Shown here: positions 11,785 to 22,108 of the stretch, piece after piece | Numbering within the stretch: the first letter of the stretch is position 1 | How the letters are laid out: each line of letters begins with the position of its first letter | The notes under the pieces: generated by a model | The model's input: only the letters and a program-made list of their open reading frames with translations | Database searches by the model: none | Told to the model about the DNA's origin: nothing | Translations under genes and position numbers: made by a program | Origin: Symbiodinium kawagutii | Lineage: Eukaryota; Sar; Dinophyceae; Suessiales; Symbiodiniaceae | DNA: 64,000 bases | Assembly (NCBI GenBank): GCA_009767595.1 | Contig: VSDK01013838.1 | Coordinates: 297,819 to 361,818 of the forward strand | Direction: 5' to 3'

Positions 11785-11875
11785 TTAATGTTGGTTTCTG
11801 ATTAGTGTAACCCCCCCTAAAGTAATGAAAATAGATGAAACCAACAGGTAGATACTAATCAGAAACCAACATTAA
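11785..11875. repeat. perfect 22-bp inverted repeat
   Basis: The arms at 11785-11806 and 11854-11875 are exact reverse complements, starting TTAATGTTGGTTTCTGATTA. They are separated by about 47 bp. The octamer CATTCTTA flanks both sides (11780-11787, 11877-11884). Nothing coding lies inside. It is a hairpin or a small nonautonomous element. Confidence 0.85.
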
Positions 11876-11921
11876 CCATTCTTAGTTCTGAACCATTGAC
11901 CGGCATAAACAAAAGCACAAC

Positions 11922-12001
11922 GGTGCTGTGCCTGGTCTTGCTCCAGGTCCTCCCCGCGACCCTGCAGCAGGGACCAGAAGCCGCCCGCCATGTCAGGCTG
12001 C
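11922..12001 (-). CDS. unassigned exon
   Basis: This 80-bp exon has an acceptor CAGCCGCAG and a donor GTTGTG. It reads QPDMAGGFWSLLQGRGED then LEQDQAQH. The coding composition is strong. The flanking intron on the right is TGATGGTT-rich and the one on the left is AACCATCA-rich (plus strand), as at other exons. Confidence 0.75.
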
Positions 12002-12445
12002 CTGCGGCTGTTGGTTGAGAAGCTGGGTACATCTGCTGCTTTAGCGGTGGTTAAGCAGCTATGGGTGGTTAATCAGCTATGTTTGGCGAATGGTTGGCTA
12101 ATGGTTGGCTGATGGTTGGCTAATGGTTGGCTAATGGTTCATGATTGAAAATTGAATGATCTTTGATTGTTGCAAGCTAGCAATATGGTTGACTAATGAT
12201 TGGCTGATGGTTCAGGAGTGATGCTAGTGCTCAGCTTGGTGATGGTGGGCGATGCTAGTGGTGAATGGTTTATGCGAAATAAGCTGGTAAATCAGCTGGC
12301 AATGATGCTTGAGAGTGTTCAATGATGAATGAAATAGCTGGTAAATCAGCTGGCAACTACTGGCACCTGGCCCATACTTGTGAATAAGCTGATGAACAAT
12401 ACTTCATGATGGTGAATGAGCTGATAATTTGATAAATGATGTTTC

Positions 12446-12514
<69 letters not shown>
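12446..12514. repeat. (ATG)n microsatellite
   Basis: An uninterrupted trinucleotide array of about 22 units within a TGATGGTT-rich intron half. Confidence 0.95.
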
Positions 12515-12517
<3 letters not shown>

Positions 12518-12959
12518 TACCTGCTTGGTCAACCATAGTGGTTAAATGTGGTTAATGAGCTGGTGGATGGTTGACTAATGAAGGATTGATGGATTACAAT
12601 TGAGGCAGGATGAACTTGCAAATGATGCTTCGTAATGGTCAACGCTAAATGATTTGATAGGGTCAATCATTAGTGACGATTACTTCTGGTTGCATTGGCC
12701 ATTGATCGCAACCGCAACGGGACTCTGCAGAGGACCCCCCCTCTCGAGTGCCAGAAACTTGTGCAAACTGGCAATTCATGACGTTCCAGCAATGACCTTT
12801 TGACAATTATCATCCAACCACGGCTCAGTCATGAAGGATTCCTACATGTTTAGGAGTCCTACATGTGCTTAGCTTGTGTAAATGTGGATGATCCAACTTC
12901 AACTTGCACGCAGCAGGTATGGCTTACCGACATCTACTGCTAGTGGTCATCCCCGACAC

Positions 12960-13035
12960 TTGGGGGAGAGCAGCCTGGAGCCCTCTGCCTCGCACTAGCG
13001 GCACCCACTGCTTCATGCTCCATGGCAGGGCCCCG
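12960..13035 (-). CDS. unassigned exon
   Basis: The acceptor is AAACCTAG and the donor GTGTCG. It reads GALPWSMKQWVPLVRGRGLQ then AALPQ. It is the first exon candidate downstream of the last PPOX exon, but it starts in phase 1 while that exon ends in phase 0, and it does not resemble PPOX. It probably belongs to another gene. Confidence 0.55.
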
Positions 13036-14037
13036 CTAGGTTTTTGGGCCGCGACGGCGGAGGTTGACTTCGTCGGTTGGTTGGTGGGTCGACTGGTTGG
13101 TTGGGAACAGGTGATGCCACCAAGTTAGTCACCTTGGGTTCGTTCACTAGGGTAGGCACACCAGTTATAGATGATAGCAGCTTGTTAGTGGGCGAATCTT
13201 GGCAAACCTACTGGGAGGCATCACTTCGTTTAAGAAGCACCAGCATCTTAACGATTGACGCATGTCAACCAGCAGGACTTCGGGACCAGAGTTGATTCAC
13301 AGCAAGGTTGGCCAACAGCACAGGAAGGTCCACGGTTCAAAATTACCGTCAACAGCAAGTACCACTCATGATGGTGCTAGTTAATTCTTAGAGAATCATG
13401 GGCTCTCAGTGTTTGCCCCTATCGCTTAAGTGTGCCAGCCAGCATGCCAAGGTGCCAAACAAGTATATCGCGGCTCTGGGCGACCATTTCAATCTATTCA
13501 AATTTTGTTGCTGAAAAGGAAACACAACTACTGGTTGGTGGTTGAACCAACCCGTCATGAAAAATAATGAAAAATATGCGTCAACCAACCAACCATTGGT
13601 TGATACATTTGGAAAAATGCTTCAAAGCATCAACCAAATTATGTTCCATTAGATTCAACTGTATTCCAACAAATTACCTCTCCGATACATTCTAGCTAAC
13701 ATACTCCCTCACGCAACTGGCTGGTAACCAGTTCAAACCAACGCCACAGTTGCCATTTAGATCCTATATATGGTTCAAATCCTGCTTCCTTTGGGAACGA
13801 ACTATGGGTGTATCGCGCTTCCTTTCAGTTGATCATATGCAAACCCTTAAGCCACCAGCGTTGCTGTTCAATTCATCATCTTCATCAGCATCATCCCCCA
13901 GCAAATGACCTTTTTCAGCCACCATTCATCAATATTCATTCACCCTTGAGCATCATTGACTGTTCGTCATTCACCTGTAAGCATACCTCTCAACCATTCC
14001 AAAACAGCTTTGGCAACACCCAGCGCGGGGGTTCTGC
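13036..14037. other. stretch without recognised exon
   Basis: GGTTGG-rich sequence lies at 13070-13120 and a family-2 element at 13531. The next PPOX exon would be expected here or beyond, but no VFERL-like or GVYAG-like frame was found. Confidence 0.5.
13531..13637. repeat. terminal-inverted-repeat element, family 2
   Basis: It begins CTGGTTGGTGGTTGAACC and contains the family core GTCAACCAACCAACCATTG. The right arm has decayed (TTCAAAGCATCAACCAA). Better copies lie at 25031, 28122, 33998, 34286 and 35532. Confidence 0.6.
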
Positions 14038-14100
14038 CTCCTCTCCCAAGTTTCGCGTGACAAACTCCTTGACGGATTCCTCCTTGTCCGGCATAGGGTC
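14038..14100 (-). CDS. PPOX: PPOX exon 7 of those found
   Basis: 63 bp, phase 0 to 0, acceptor CACCGCGCAG. It reads DPMPDKEESVKEFVTRNLGEE in two pieces: DPMPDKEESVK and EFVTRNLGEE. The plant enzyme has the same EESV..FV.RNLG motif just before VFERLI. The donor must be GC (GAG followed by GCAGAA) or GA three bases earlier. No following PPOX exon was found. Confidence 0.88.
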
Positions 14101-14905
14101 CTGCGCGGTGCGCAAACACGTAGAAACACTCGAAAGTCATGAGATTTTCACCCAACCCTGGCTGGCTTAATGTTCCCATGTCATGAAATCTCAACCACGG
14201 ACCAGGTAGATGATGGTAGGTTGATCAAGCTTGAATGAACCAACATCACTGTTGGATCCTGTCCTCAGTTTGAACCTGTACGGGAATATGACTGGCCTTC
14301 GGTATGCCCCTTGTCTTTAGTGCCGACCAGCCATGTTGAAAATCAAAGACCAATGAGCACACCATGCACTCCAAACAATACCTTTCAGTTGTAGCGCGCC
14401 CGCTGGCACATACACAAAACTTATACACCCGGCTGTGCTTACCTCGCGGATGTTTGACTCCGCAGCCATCGAACGCACATGTACAGTCATATTAAGCACA
14501 CACCCTTGAAAAAGAAAGAGAAAAAGAGATGCACATAAATAAATACATTTTTTTGCCAGGGCTTCCAGGGGGTTTGCCCGTAAATAAAGAAATACATGAA
14601 TAAATAGATACGTACATAAACAAATAAATATATACACATATTTCTTTGTTCATGCCAATATGTGATAATTACATTTGACACCTACCACTGCATAAAATAC
14701 GTTATCAACAGGTGCAATCATTTCCAAATGGGGTACCCCAATGATATCAAATTTATCTGAAGCTTGTGAACAATAGCTATAGCTGGTTGATACCATCACT
14801 ATCAGCTGGCTCCTAGTTCAACCAGCTAGGAATCAAGCTCTAGCCAGCTGATATCATCAACCTGTTAGTTATTGTCATCATAGCCACTTGTTATAGCCAG
14901 TTGAT

Positions 14906-14957
<52 letters not shown>

Positions 14958-17900
14958 ACCAGCTAGGGGTTGCAGCCCCACAGCTTCAAGTCATGACCAT
15001 CGGACCATCGAGCAGCTCCTTGATGCCCACCGCACCCAGGCCAGCCCTGGAATCGGAGGAGACAAGCCATGAAGATTCACAGAGCTGTGGAAAGGTGTAG
15101 GCATCATGGCATCTTGTGGCATCTAGGATCTTGAACTGAGCTTGAATTCGATGGACGAAAGTTTCGCTCAAAACAAATTCATGAACCTATAATGTATTGT
15201 TGAGTCTTGTTTGCAACTTCAAGTCATGAAACTTCTGTGAACTTTGTTACTGTTAATCCTTGTTAATCTTCGGCTATGAGCCACCACTGTTGGATGGTTA
15301 CAAAAAATTGGCTTGTCAAAGTCGGTGACGCCTTTCCAATGGAGTATTCCAAGGCCCGTTTTGAACAGGAGAATCTAGAAACCCATGCAAAGAACACAAA
15401 AGATCATAAAATAGGCTAATAACTGATGGTTGATCATGGTCAAACATTTTGAAGTACCATCCTGGTCAACCAATCTTGATCATCCTCGGCCATCTTGGGA
15501 TTGGATGACCATCCGAACCACAGGCACCATTGGGATCATCCCCAAGGCCGGTCCCCGCGCACCTGATCTTGCCAGGCCAAGTCAGAAAGTTCCCCAAAAC
15601 CGCGTCCCATGGCGTGGCCGGAAGTGCTCGAAGAGAGCCCTGGTCGCAGCCCCGGGGCCGGTGACATGTCCACAGCTGCACTGCACCTATCCACGTGCCA
15701 TGCTTCTGGCCTATCCACGAAGTATTTATATACAGTATCTATTCAGTTCTTCTGCCTGTCGATCTAATCTAGCTCTGATACGTCTGTGTGTGTAAATGGA
15801 TGTAATGATCTTTTCATCGTATCTCTATCTCTGTCTCTGTCTCTCCCTATATCTGTCAGTATGTCTTCCTATCTGCAGGTGTGTCGCATTCGTGCATGCT
15901 TTACGTCCGCCTGCCTCTGTCTAATCTACCTGCTTGTCTTGCTCAACCTGCACTGCGGTTGCTGCTAGACGTGCACACGCACGCAAAAATATTGGGTATT
16001 GTATACATATAATATTTACATATATATATATATACATACATACATGTGCGGCGGTTTTTCGAAATGGAGGTACACCTATATTAGATCATCCAATAAGAAA
16101 TCACTTAGAGCAATAAACCAACCAGTTTTCTTAGGTACCCCCTTTTAAGAAAAACCCATATCTGGTTGGTGGCGAGCTGCCCCAGCCAATGCTGGTGCCA
16201 TCATCCCAAGGCCCAGCTTCGCACCTCCCACCAAACGAAGCGGTAGCTGTTGGGGTCCGCCAGCATGATGTCATCCCTGGTGAGCGGTTTGGAGCTCGGC
16301 TTGTCCACAAGTCGGTTACTTTTGCGAGGATCTGCTGGGTATAACTTAGGGTAGCTGTCAAGAGATGGTGGCATCTCTAAGACCATTCAAATATGGGTAT
16401 ATCATGATAATATATCCATGCATGTATATTCCTCCTATTGGCGGTTGATGAAGCCGCCCTACGCAGCACGAGTAGTGAAAACACGAAGGCACATCCCTCA
16501 GAGTGCCCATGGGGCCCAGCAAATGGATGTTCACCAGCTCACTGCTGTAGGGTTGAATTATCGCCCCTATGATTAACTAGCCCCAAACAGTAGCTACCAT
16601 CATTAACCACCAGCTGTCATTGCCATGAATCAACCATTGTTCATAAACCACTATTGACCCACTTATCAATCGTGGGTTAGCATCAATAAGCGATGCGAAT
16701 GGGAACACAATGCTCGAGAGCACTGCTCTTGGTGCATCATCTATTAATCTATGTGATCGAAACTCCGCACATTACATGGCGATGCTCCTGAAAGAGGTGG
16801 CATTTTTTTAAGCATCCATCAACCACAGTCCCTTTTAATGTCGGTATCCGTCCCAGCGTTTAGAAAAGTTCCAGGTCTAGTCTCGGTCCGCGGGTTCTCG
16901 GTTGTTCGTTTTCGAGGTCCCTACCGGTTACTCCCAATTGGTCCCCAGAGTTGGCATTGCCTACGCTGGCAGTTTCCAGCTGAGACTGGCCGTATTGTGT
17001 TTGTTTGATACCTTTGAATGGCGATCAGAAATGACTAGAATCAATCAACACCTGTAGCCAATCAACAACCATCATAATCAACATGTTGGCATATGTCAGA
17101 AACTGCCGATTACCCTGCATCATTGCCGGACATTTGGAAAAATACCAAATGTACATACTGTTGAACGGCCACTCCTGGTAGCTCCAAATCTCTCCCCCTT
17201 CAAAAAAAAACATTAAAAACCTACAAGCATCCCCGGTAGCTCCAAGCAGCTCCCTCCCAACCACTGATCGCCAAGTGACTGCAGCCCCACATCGCCTCAA
17301 AAAAACTGGGCTAAGCATCGTCGTCATGGGGGGGAGCTGGGCTTAGCTGCAGCAGTTACCGAGGTTGCCTGTCACCGCAACCCCGACAAGTGCGTGCTTA
17401 ACGTTAACGTAGACATGTGAATAGAAAAGTGTACAGTATATCTGTTTCTGTGTGTTCAGTTGGCCCGAAATTTTCTCTACTGGTCCTGACGGGTAGCGTG
17501 AATTCGGATATCAACATGCAAGTTTAAGCATGATTACCCAATCAATCACAGATTATTGTTAACCTATTGGCCATGGGCTATCCGTCATTTACCCTGAATT
17601 TACCATGATATTCACCATCTTAGTTAATTAGCCATCGCGCACCATCAGCAACCATCAATCATCATTATGCCATCATACAATTGTCATTTAACCATCATTC
17701 AACCAGCTAAGCAACCATCATCAACTAATCATAGCTAAGAATCCTCTTAGGCTAAGAATCATGAAGCTTCATTAACCACGGTTGATGGACCATTCACTGG
17801 GCATGTGCCAAAATAGTGGTACCCCCAAAACCAATGGCTTCCGCCTAAAATGACCATGTTTTGGTGGGTTATTGGTTACCCCATGGCTTGGCACATACCC

Positions 17901-20197
17901 ATATGATTCCTGAACTAATTCAATTCAATCCAATTTGGTGGGTTATTGGTTACCCTATTTGAGCAAATACCCATCTAACGAAACATTCAGCCCATCAATC
18001 AGGCGTCAGCAGCATGTTGCAATCCATCTTTTTGCCAAGTTGCACGCCACGCTCAAAATTGCATCCTGGATGACCGGACAAGGCAGCTCAACGACTGCAC
18101 CACTTTTGGGGGTGCCAAACTCCCGCAACAGCACTGGTACTCATGGATCATGATGGTTGATGATGGTCTCTGTAAGAAGTAATATAGAGTGGCAATATGT
18201 GGCAATGTTAATGATGGCCCACAATGGTTTCACAATAGTGTATACCATCGGCTGATGCATGACTGCGAGTTCCTGACAATGGTTATATAATAGTGCCTGA
18301 TCATGGATCACGATGTGCTCAATAGCTGCAATGTAATACTGTTCGGCGATGATGATTATGACAATTCACTCCGGTCAGTGGCAAATGCCTTGAAAATGCC
18401 TCGTTGATTGGCTATGGCTACGGCTATGATATGTTATGATTGTTGCTTTCTCAATGCTTGCGAACATCGGGCGGTTCTATATTGTTGCTTGATCCATGTC
18501 CATCAAAATCAGCAGAAACCAACCATTCCAAGGAGGATACCCCAACCTTAACCCCATGGCTGACTGCGTAGCTACCCTGCGATGATCGCAGCATCAGGAC
18601 GACGGCCCCCCTTCAGGTGGGATCCGCCGGTGACACAACAGCGGTGGCCAAGGGGCGCCCGGCTGAAAGGAGTTGGGCCCCTCTTCCCACAAGCGGCCGT
18701 TGGCGCTCATGGTGGTGATGTTTCCGCCTGGGGGGGACTTCAGTGCCCACTGCCATTGGTTTTGTGCATGGGCAACATCCATGATATGTGAATGAGAAAT
18801 GTATCATGTAGATCTATGAGAGCATGTTTGCCTACATGATATGTGAATAAGAAATGTAGGTAAACATGTTCTCACAAATCTACACTTCAATATAAAGTTG
18901 ATCAGCATACCAACACAAAATGCATACGAATGCACTCTGGTTGGTGCTTTGCCGCTCTATCCAAAAACATGCTCATCAAAAGCCATCATCCCAACTAGCA
19001 TTTGTTCAAAACAAAACAGAGACCACCAGAAGGATTGTACATATCAACCAATGCTGTTCAACTATAGCAGTTCCATCATGAATATCCATCAACACTTGGT
19101 TACCCAATATAAATTGTGCACTAATGGTAATGTTCATTCAATCCAATGGTTCTACCAACGTAATGTCTCTATATATTCAGTCAATTATCTATTTAAACAT
19201 TTAGTTGTAAAAATCTATTGGTTCATTACTAACTATGATTTACTATGACTGTAAACACTGCTATCTATGAGCTATGTAAATCACAATATATTACCAATCC
19301 CGTAAAAATCAGTTGATCCATGTCGCCAATCAGTCACTTTACTTTTCACTATGAATTAATCCTACAATCAGCAGTCAAACATGAATTAACCATTGATTAA
19401 CCATTGGTCAACCAGTGATATAGATCAACCACTAGCTAACATTCTCTTCTTCTCTCTTCTCTCCGGGCTTGGTTTGACAACCGCTTCAGCGAAGCGCCCG
19501 ACGCAGTTTAGCCGGGAAAAGGACAAATTTCCCGAGCCAGGCATGTACATTGGGATGCAATCAACCATTGAGTACCGGCTACCACATAAATGGTTGATAT
19601 GAACCAGTGGTATATAGGGCAGTGGGTCAGTTCACCGGGTCATTAACCAGCTTGTCTTCCCCATAGTTTTGTTGCTAACTATTTCCATGATTGATTGGTT
19701 AACTGCTTGACCCATGGCCATATAGCTGGTATATATCCCATATAGTTGGTATATATCCCATATAGTGGGTATATAACCACTCACCAGCTCTTACTGGTGG
19801 GTAAACTGCTTGACCCATAGCCATGTCTAGCTGGTATATCCCCTAGTATTGTTGCTTATTATCCCCTATTCTTATCCAACTAGTTGACCAGCTACTATTG
19901 GTTGGTTAATCTTGGCCCATAGCCATCTTATTGGTTGCTTAATCTTGACAATTAACATCAATAACCACTAACCAGCTATCATTTTGTTCTCACCTATAAT
20001 TCTTAGTTATCATCCCCTACTATTAACCATTAACCAGCCATTAGCTGCTTGGTAAACTGCTTGACCCCAGCGGCCCACCGTTGCTGCCCAACCCCCTGGT
20101 GGCTCCGGTGCCCCGCTGCCGCTGCCCCTGCCGCTGCCCGCGGCCGGCCTGCGCGGTCACGAGCCTCGGTGACCACAACGGAGCTCTCGGGCCGGTC
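14038..20197 (-). CDS. PPOX: protoporphyrinogen IX oxidase, partial gene
   Basis: This flavoenzyme oxidises protoporphyrinogen IX to protoporphyrin IX, the last step shared by heme and chlorophyll synthesis, usually in the plastid of algae. Seven minus-strand exons (20197-20149, 18727-18659, 18094-18025, 16276-16225, 15639-15563, 15046-14998, 14100-14038) total 429 nt and splice into 143 codons with matching phases. Signatures in order: SSVVVTEARDRAG with GNITT (second FAD strand, with the Glu expected to contact the FAD ribose), LWEEGPNSFQP, PVIQDAILSVA, DDIMLADPNSYRFVWWE, NFLTWPGKIRAGLGAVGI, EESVKEFVTRNLGEE. These correspond to the plant and cyanobacterial enzyme type, not to bacterial HemG. 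Donors include GC and probably GA. Full-length enzymes have roughly 450-550 residues, so the N-terminal GxGxxG exon and the substrate and C-terminal FAD region are missing or unrecognised. Confidence 0.92.
14555..14590. repeat. dispersed repeat fragment
   Basis: The sequence GCCAGGGCTTCC ... GGTTTGCCCG recurs with differences near 29375-29403. It may be the end of a dispersed element. Only two loose copies are seen. Confidence 0.35.
14904..14957. repeat. (ATC)n microsatellite
   Basis: About 17 trinucleotide units lie in the intron between PPOX exons 6 and 7. In plus orientation it is the complement of the (ATG)n array at 12446. Confidence 0.95.
14998..15046 (-). CDS. PPOX: PPOX exon 6 of those found
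   Basis: 49 bp, acceptor CGATTCCAG, donor GTCATG. It reads AGLGAVGIKELLDGPM, and the preceding Arg codon is split across the junction with exon 5. It matches the RAGLGALGI motif of plant PPOX. It ends in phase 0, as exon 7 requires. Confidence 0.88.
15563..15639 (-). CDS. PPOX: PPOX exon 5 of those found
   Basis: 77 bp, acceptor GCGACCAG, donor GTGCGC. It reads GSLRALPATPWDAVLGNFLT then WPGKI. It corresponds to the plant segment with GKLRPVPS and IPGKLR. It ends with two bases of the Arg codon completed by exon 6. Confidence 0.88.
16225..16276 (-). CDS. PPOX: PPOX exon 4 of those found
   Basis: 52 bp, acceptor GCTCACCAG, donor GTGCGA. It reads DDIMLADPNSYRFVWWE, equivalent to DDLVFGDPNAPRFVLWEG in plants. 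The first base completes the split codon from exon 3, and it ends in phase 0. Confidence 0.9.
16277..18024. other. intron between PPOX exons 3 and 4
   Basis: No exon is recognised. It holds the family-4 inverted-repeat element at 17799-17900. Its right part (17640-18024) is AACCATCA-rich on the plus strand, that is TGATGGTT-rich at the donor end of the transcript. Confidence 0.6.
17799..17900. repeat. terminal-inverted-repeat element, family 4
   Basis: The left arm GGGCATGTGCCAAAATAGTG and the right arm ending TTGGCACATACCC are imperfect inverted repeats. A 21-bp stretch of the right half (17861-17881, TTGGTGGGTTATTGG...) is repeated exactly at 17935-17955. Confidence 0.65.
18025..18094 (-). 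CDS. PPOX: PPOX exon 3 of those found
   Basis: 70 bp, acceptor GTGGTGCAG. It reads VELPCPVIQDAILSVACN then LAKR, equivalent to the QPSDPVLTMAVDSGLK region. Phase (2 nt at the start, 2 nt at the end) is what exons 2 and 4 require. The donor is best read as GA (TG followed by GATTGC); an alternative end three bases earlier would use AT. Confidence 0.75.
18659..18727 (-). CDS. PPOX: PPOX exon 2 of those found
   Basis: 69 bp, acceptor CCCCCCAG, GC donor (GGCGCC). It reads GGNITTMSANGRLWEEGP then NSFQP, the most diagnostic PPOX signature here. The first Gly codon is completed by exon 1. Confidence 0.93.
18777..18884. repeat. inverted repeat with internal direct repeat
   Basis: The arms at 18807-18836 and 18855-18884 form an imperfect 30-bp inverted repeat (TGTAGATCTATGAGAGCATG against its complement). 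In addition, ATGATATGTGAATRAGAAAT occurs twice (about 18780 and 18837). It lies just upstream of PPOX exon 2 in the transcript. Confidence 0.75.
19721..19778. repeat. 20-bp tandem repeat
   Basis: There are two almost identical units TATAGCTGGTATATATCCCA plus a third, diverged unit, inside the PPOX intron 1. Confidence 0.85.
20149..20197 (-). CDS. PPOX: PPOX exon 1 of those found
   Basis: 49 bp, acceptor TTTTAAAG, GC donor after CGCGCAG. It reads DRPESSVVVTEARDRA plus the first base of Gly. The E-A-R-D-R-x-G-G motif is the second FAD-binding strand and loop. Upstream exon(s) with the GxGxxG loop are expected but not found. The downstream 90 bp stay very GC-rich and open, so the donor is placed by the match to exon 2. 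Confidence 0.88.
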
Positions 20198-20268
20198 CTT
20201 TAAAATCCTCGCGGGTGGCCCCGGTGGTTGCGACCTGGTTGGTGAAGTGCTGGGCTCAGTGGTTTGTC

Positions 20269-20343
20269 AAGTGGTTGGTTTTGGGGTTGGTTAAGTGGTT
20301 GGTTTTGGGGTTGGTTAAGTGGTTGGTTAAGTGGTTGGTTTGA
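20269..20343. repeat. 24-bp GGTTGG-rich tandem repeat
   Basis: There are about three units of GTGGTTGGTTTTGGGGTTGG with a short spacer, immediately upstream (in the transcript) of PPOX exon 1. Confidence 0.85.
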
Positions 20344-21436
20344 TGGTTAGCTGGTGGCTGATGATGAGTGATGACGGCTGATGATGGTTGATGATGGTTG
20401 ATGCTGGTTGATGATGTTCGTGGTTGCTGGTTCATATTTCATGGTTAATGGCTGAAGGGCCGAAGGGTGGTGATGAATGGTTAGTGCTTGGAGAGTCACT
20501 GCTTCAATGTTTGGTTGATGTTCATTTTCCAGATTTCTAGTGGATGTAAATGGCTTGGCTTGATGATATTTCTATTGGGTCATATTGTACAATGGTTCGT
20601 ACTGGTGTAATAGCAACTCGCAAGCAATGCAACTTGTAAGCAATTATGATTGAGGAGCCAACGAGTGACCCAGTCAGGGAACCAACCACCCAGCCGACCT
20701 AGCCAACACACCAACCCACCCAGCAGCAAAAAAAAACAAAAACCAATGGTGAATGATTGTGAGACATGTTTCTATTGAATGTCTGAGCTGTATGGCTCAG
20801 TTGTGTATGTCACTGTATGTGCCCGTAGCTGCAACCAATTATGATCATGATCTCTGCCCTGAACCGACCAACCACCCGACCCAATCGCAGCCGTTTTACT
20901 ACCAACAGCCGCGCTTCTTGCGCCGCTGGACACATGGGGAACTCCTTGGGAGACCCCAGTGGCGAGTCGGCTTAGCAACTGTTGGTTTACATGAATGATA
21001 ACACTGCTTGATACCGGTCAGTAACGGTCAGTAAGCATGGATAGTGGCCAACCAAATTTAGTATTTTGGGTAGATACCGAATTATCATGAAACATCATTC
21101 ACCTTCATTCGAAGAGCACCAGCAGCTTATGCATAAATAGCTTGGGATTCAGCATCACATCTGGGGGGCCAAAAAATTGTTCCAATGTGCACAGCAGGAC
21201 ATGTGTATTACCAGTGTCATCTGGGCCAAGTTGCGCTGGGAACCATTGCCACCACTGACTTCGTGGAGGCAATTACTTGCATGGACTCATTGAAAATCTG
21301 ATCAATTACTGTACCAACATTGGAATACAATTGAACACCAGGATCGACCATTGAAAGATCGTTCATGATCTTCAAAAGCAAAGGGATAGATCATCATTGA
21401 AATGATTGTAAACGCCGGAGGCTTTCCAGCAGGAAC

Positions 21437-21488
21437 CTGTTTATCCCCCGGCTTTTCTCTCCGTTTCCGAGCACGAGGGTTGGTTGAA
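21437..21488 (-). CDS. possible exon upstream of PPOX
   Basis: 52 bp between ACAATCAG and a GTTCCT donor. It reads QPTLVLGNGEKSRGIN. The splice signals are good, but the peptide does not match the PPOX N-terminal FAD loop. It may belong to the 5' part of the gene or be chance. Confidence 0.35.
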
Positions 21489-21690
21489 CTGATTGTAAAC
21501 GGTGATTGCTACGATGTGGTTGTAGACCTTGGTGATAGCCAGCCCTTTCATTCACAGTTCTGACATCCTGCTTGAACCCGAGCCGATCCGCGTGAAACGA
21601 CCCGCGGAAGGCGCACGCGAGAAGCACTGGAGCTTAACGAAGCAAATGTTTGAAGCTGGCATGAATGATTTCTGTCAGTTTGCCCAATTG

Positions 21691-21789
21691 GGTGTTTCTC
21701 AAGATAGGGTACCCCAAAAAATGGTTGACTTATGATAATAAATGATTGTTATTGGATGATTTGGGCTACCCCTATTTTGAGAAACTACC
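21691..21789. repeat. terminal-inverted-repeat element, family 1
   Basis: 99 bp. The left arm is GGTGTTTCTCAAGATAGGGT and the right arm ends CTATTTTGAGAAACTACC. The interior is AT-rich without coding frames. Confidence 0.8.
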
Positions 21790-21941
21790 ATGTAAGCCAT
21801 TAGTAATAACCAGGTTGACAATGACTACAAATAGATGCTGATGACTGCTTAATGATGGTAAACTGGAGGTTTGTATGTGTACATATCAACAAACCATCTT
21901 GAAAGACCTAATAATAAGGTATACAACTATTGAGACATGTA

Positions 21942-22067
21942 ATATCTATCTATTTATCTATTTATTTATTTATCTATGTATCTTTTTATCTCTATTTATC
22001 TATCTATCCATTTATCTATCTATTTATCCATTTATCTATCTATTTATCCATTTATCTATCTATTTAT

Positions 22068-22103
<36 letters not shown>

Positions 22104-22108
22104 TTTTT
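21942..22108. repeat. (ATCT)n microsatellite
   Basis: A long imperfect ATCT/ATTT tetranucleotide array. The open frames across it (Ile/Tyr/Leu/Ser repeats) are artefacts of the repeat. Confidence 0.95.
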
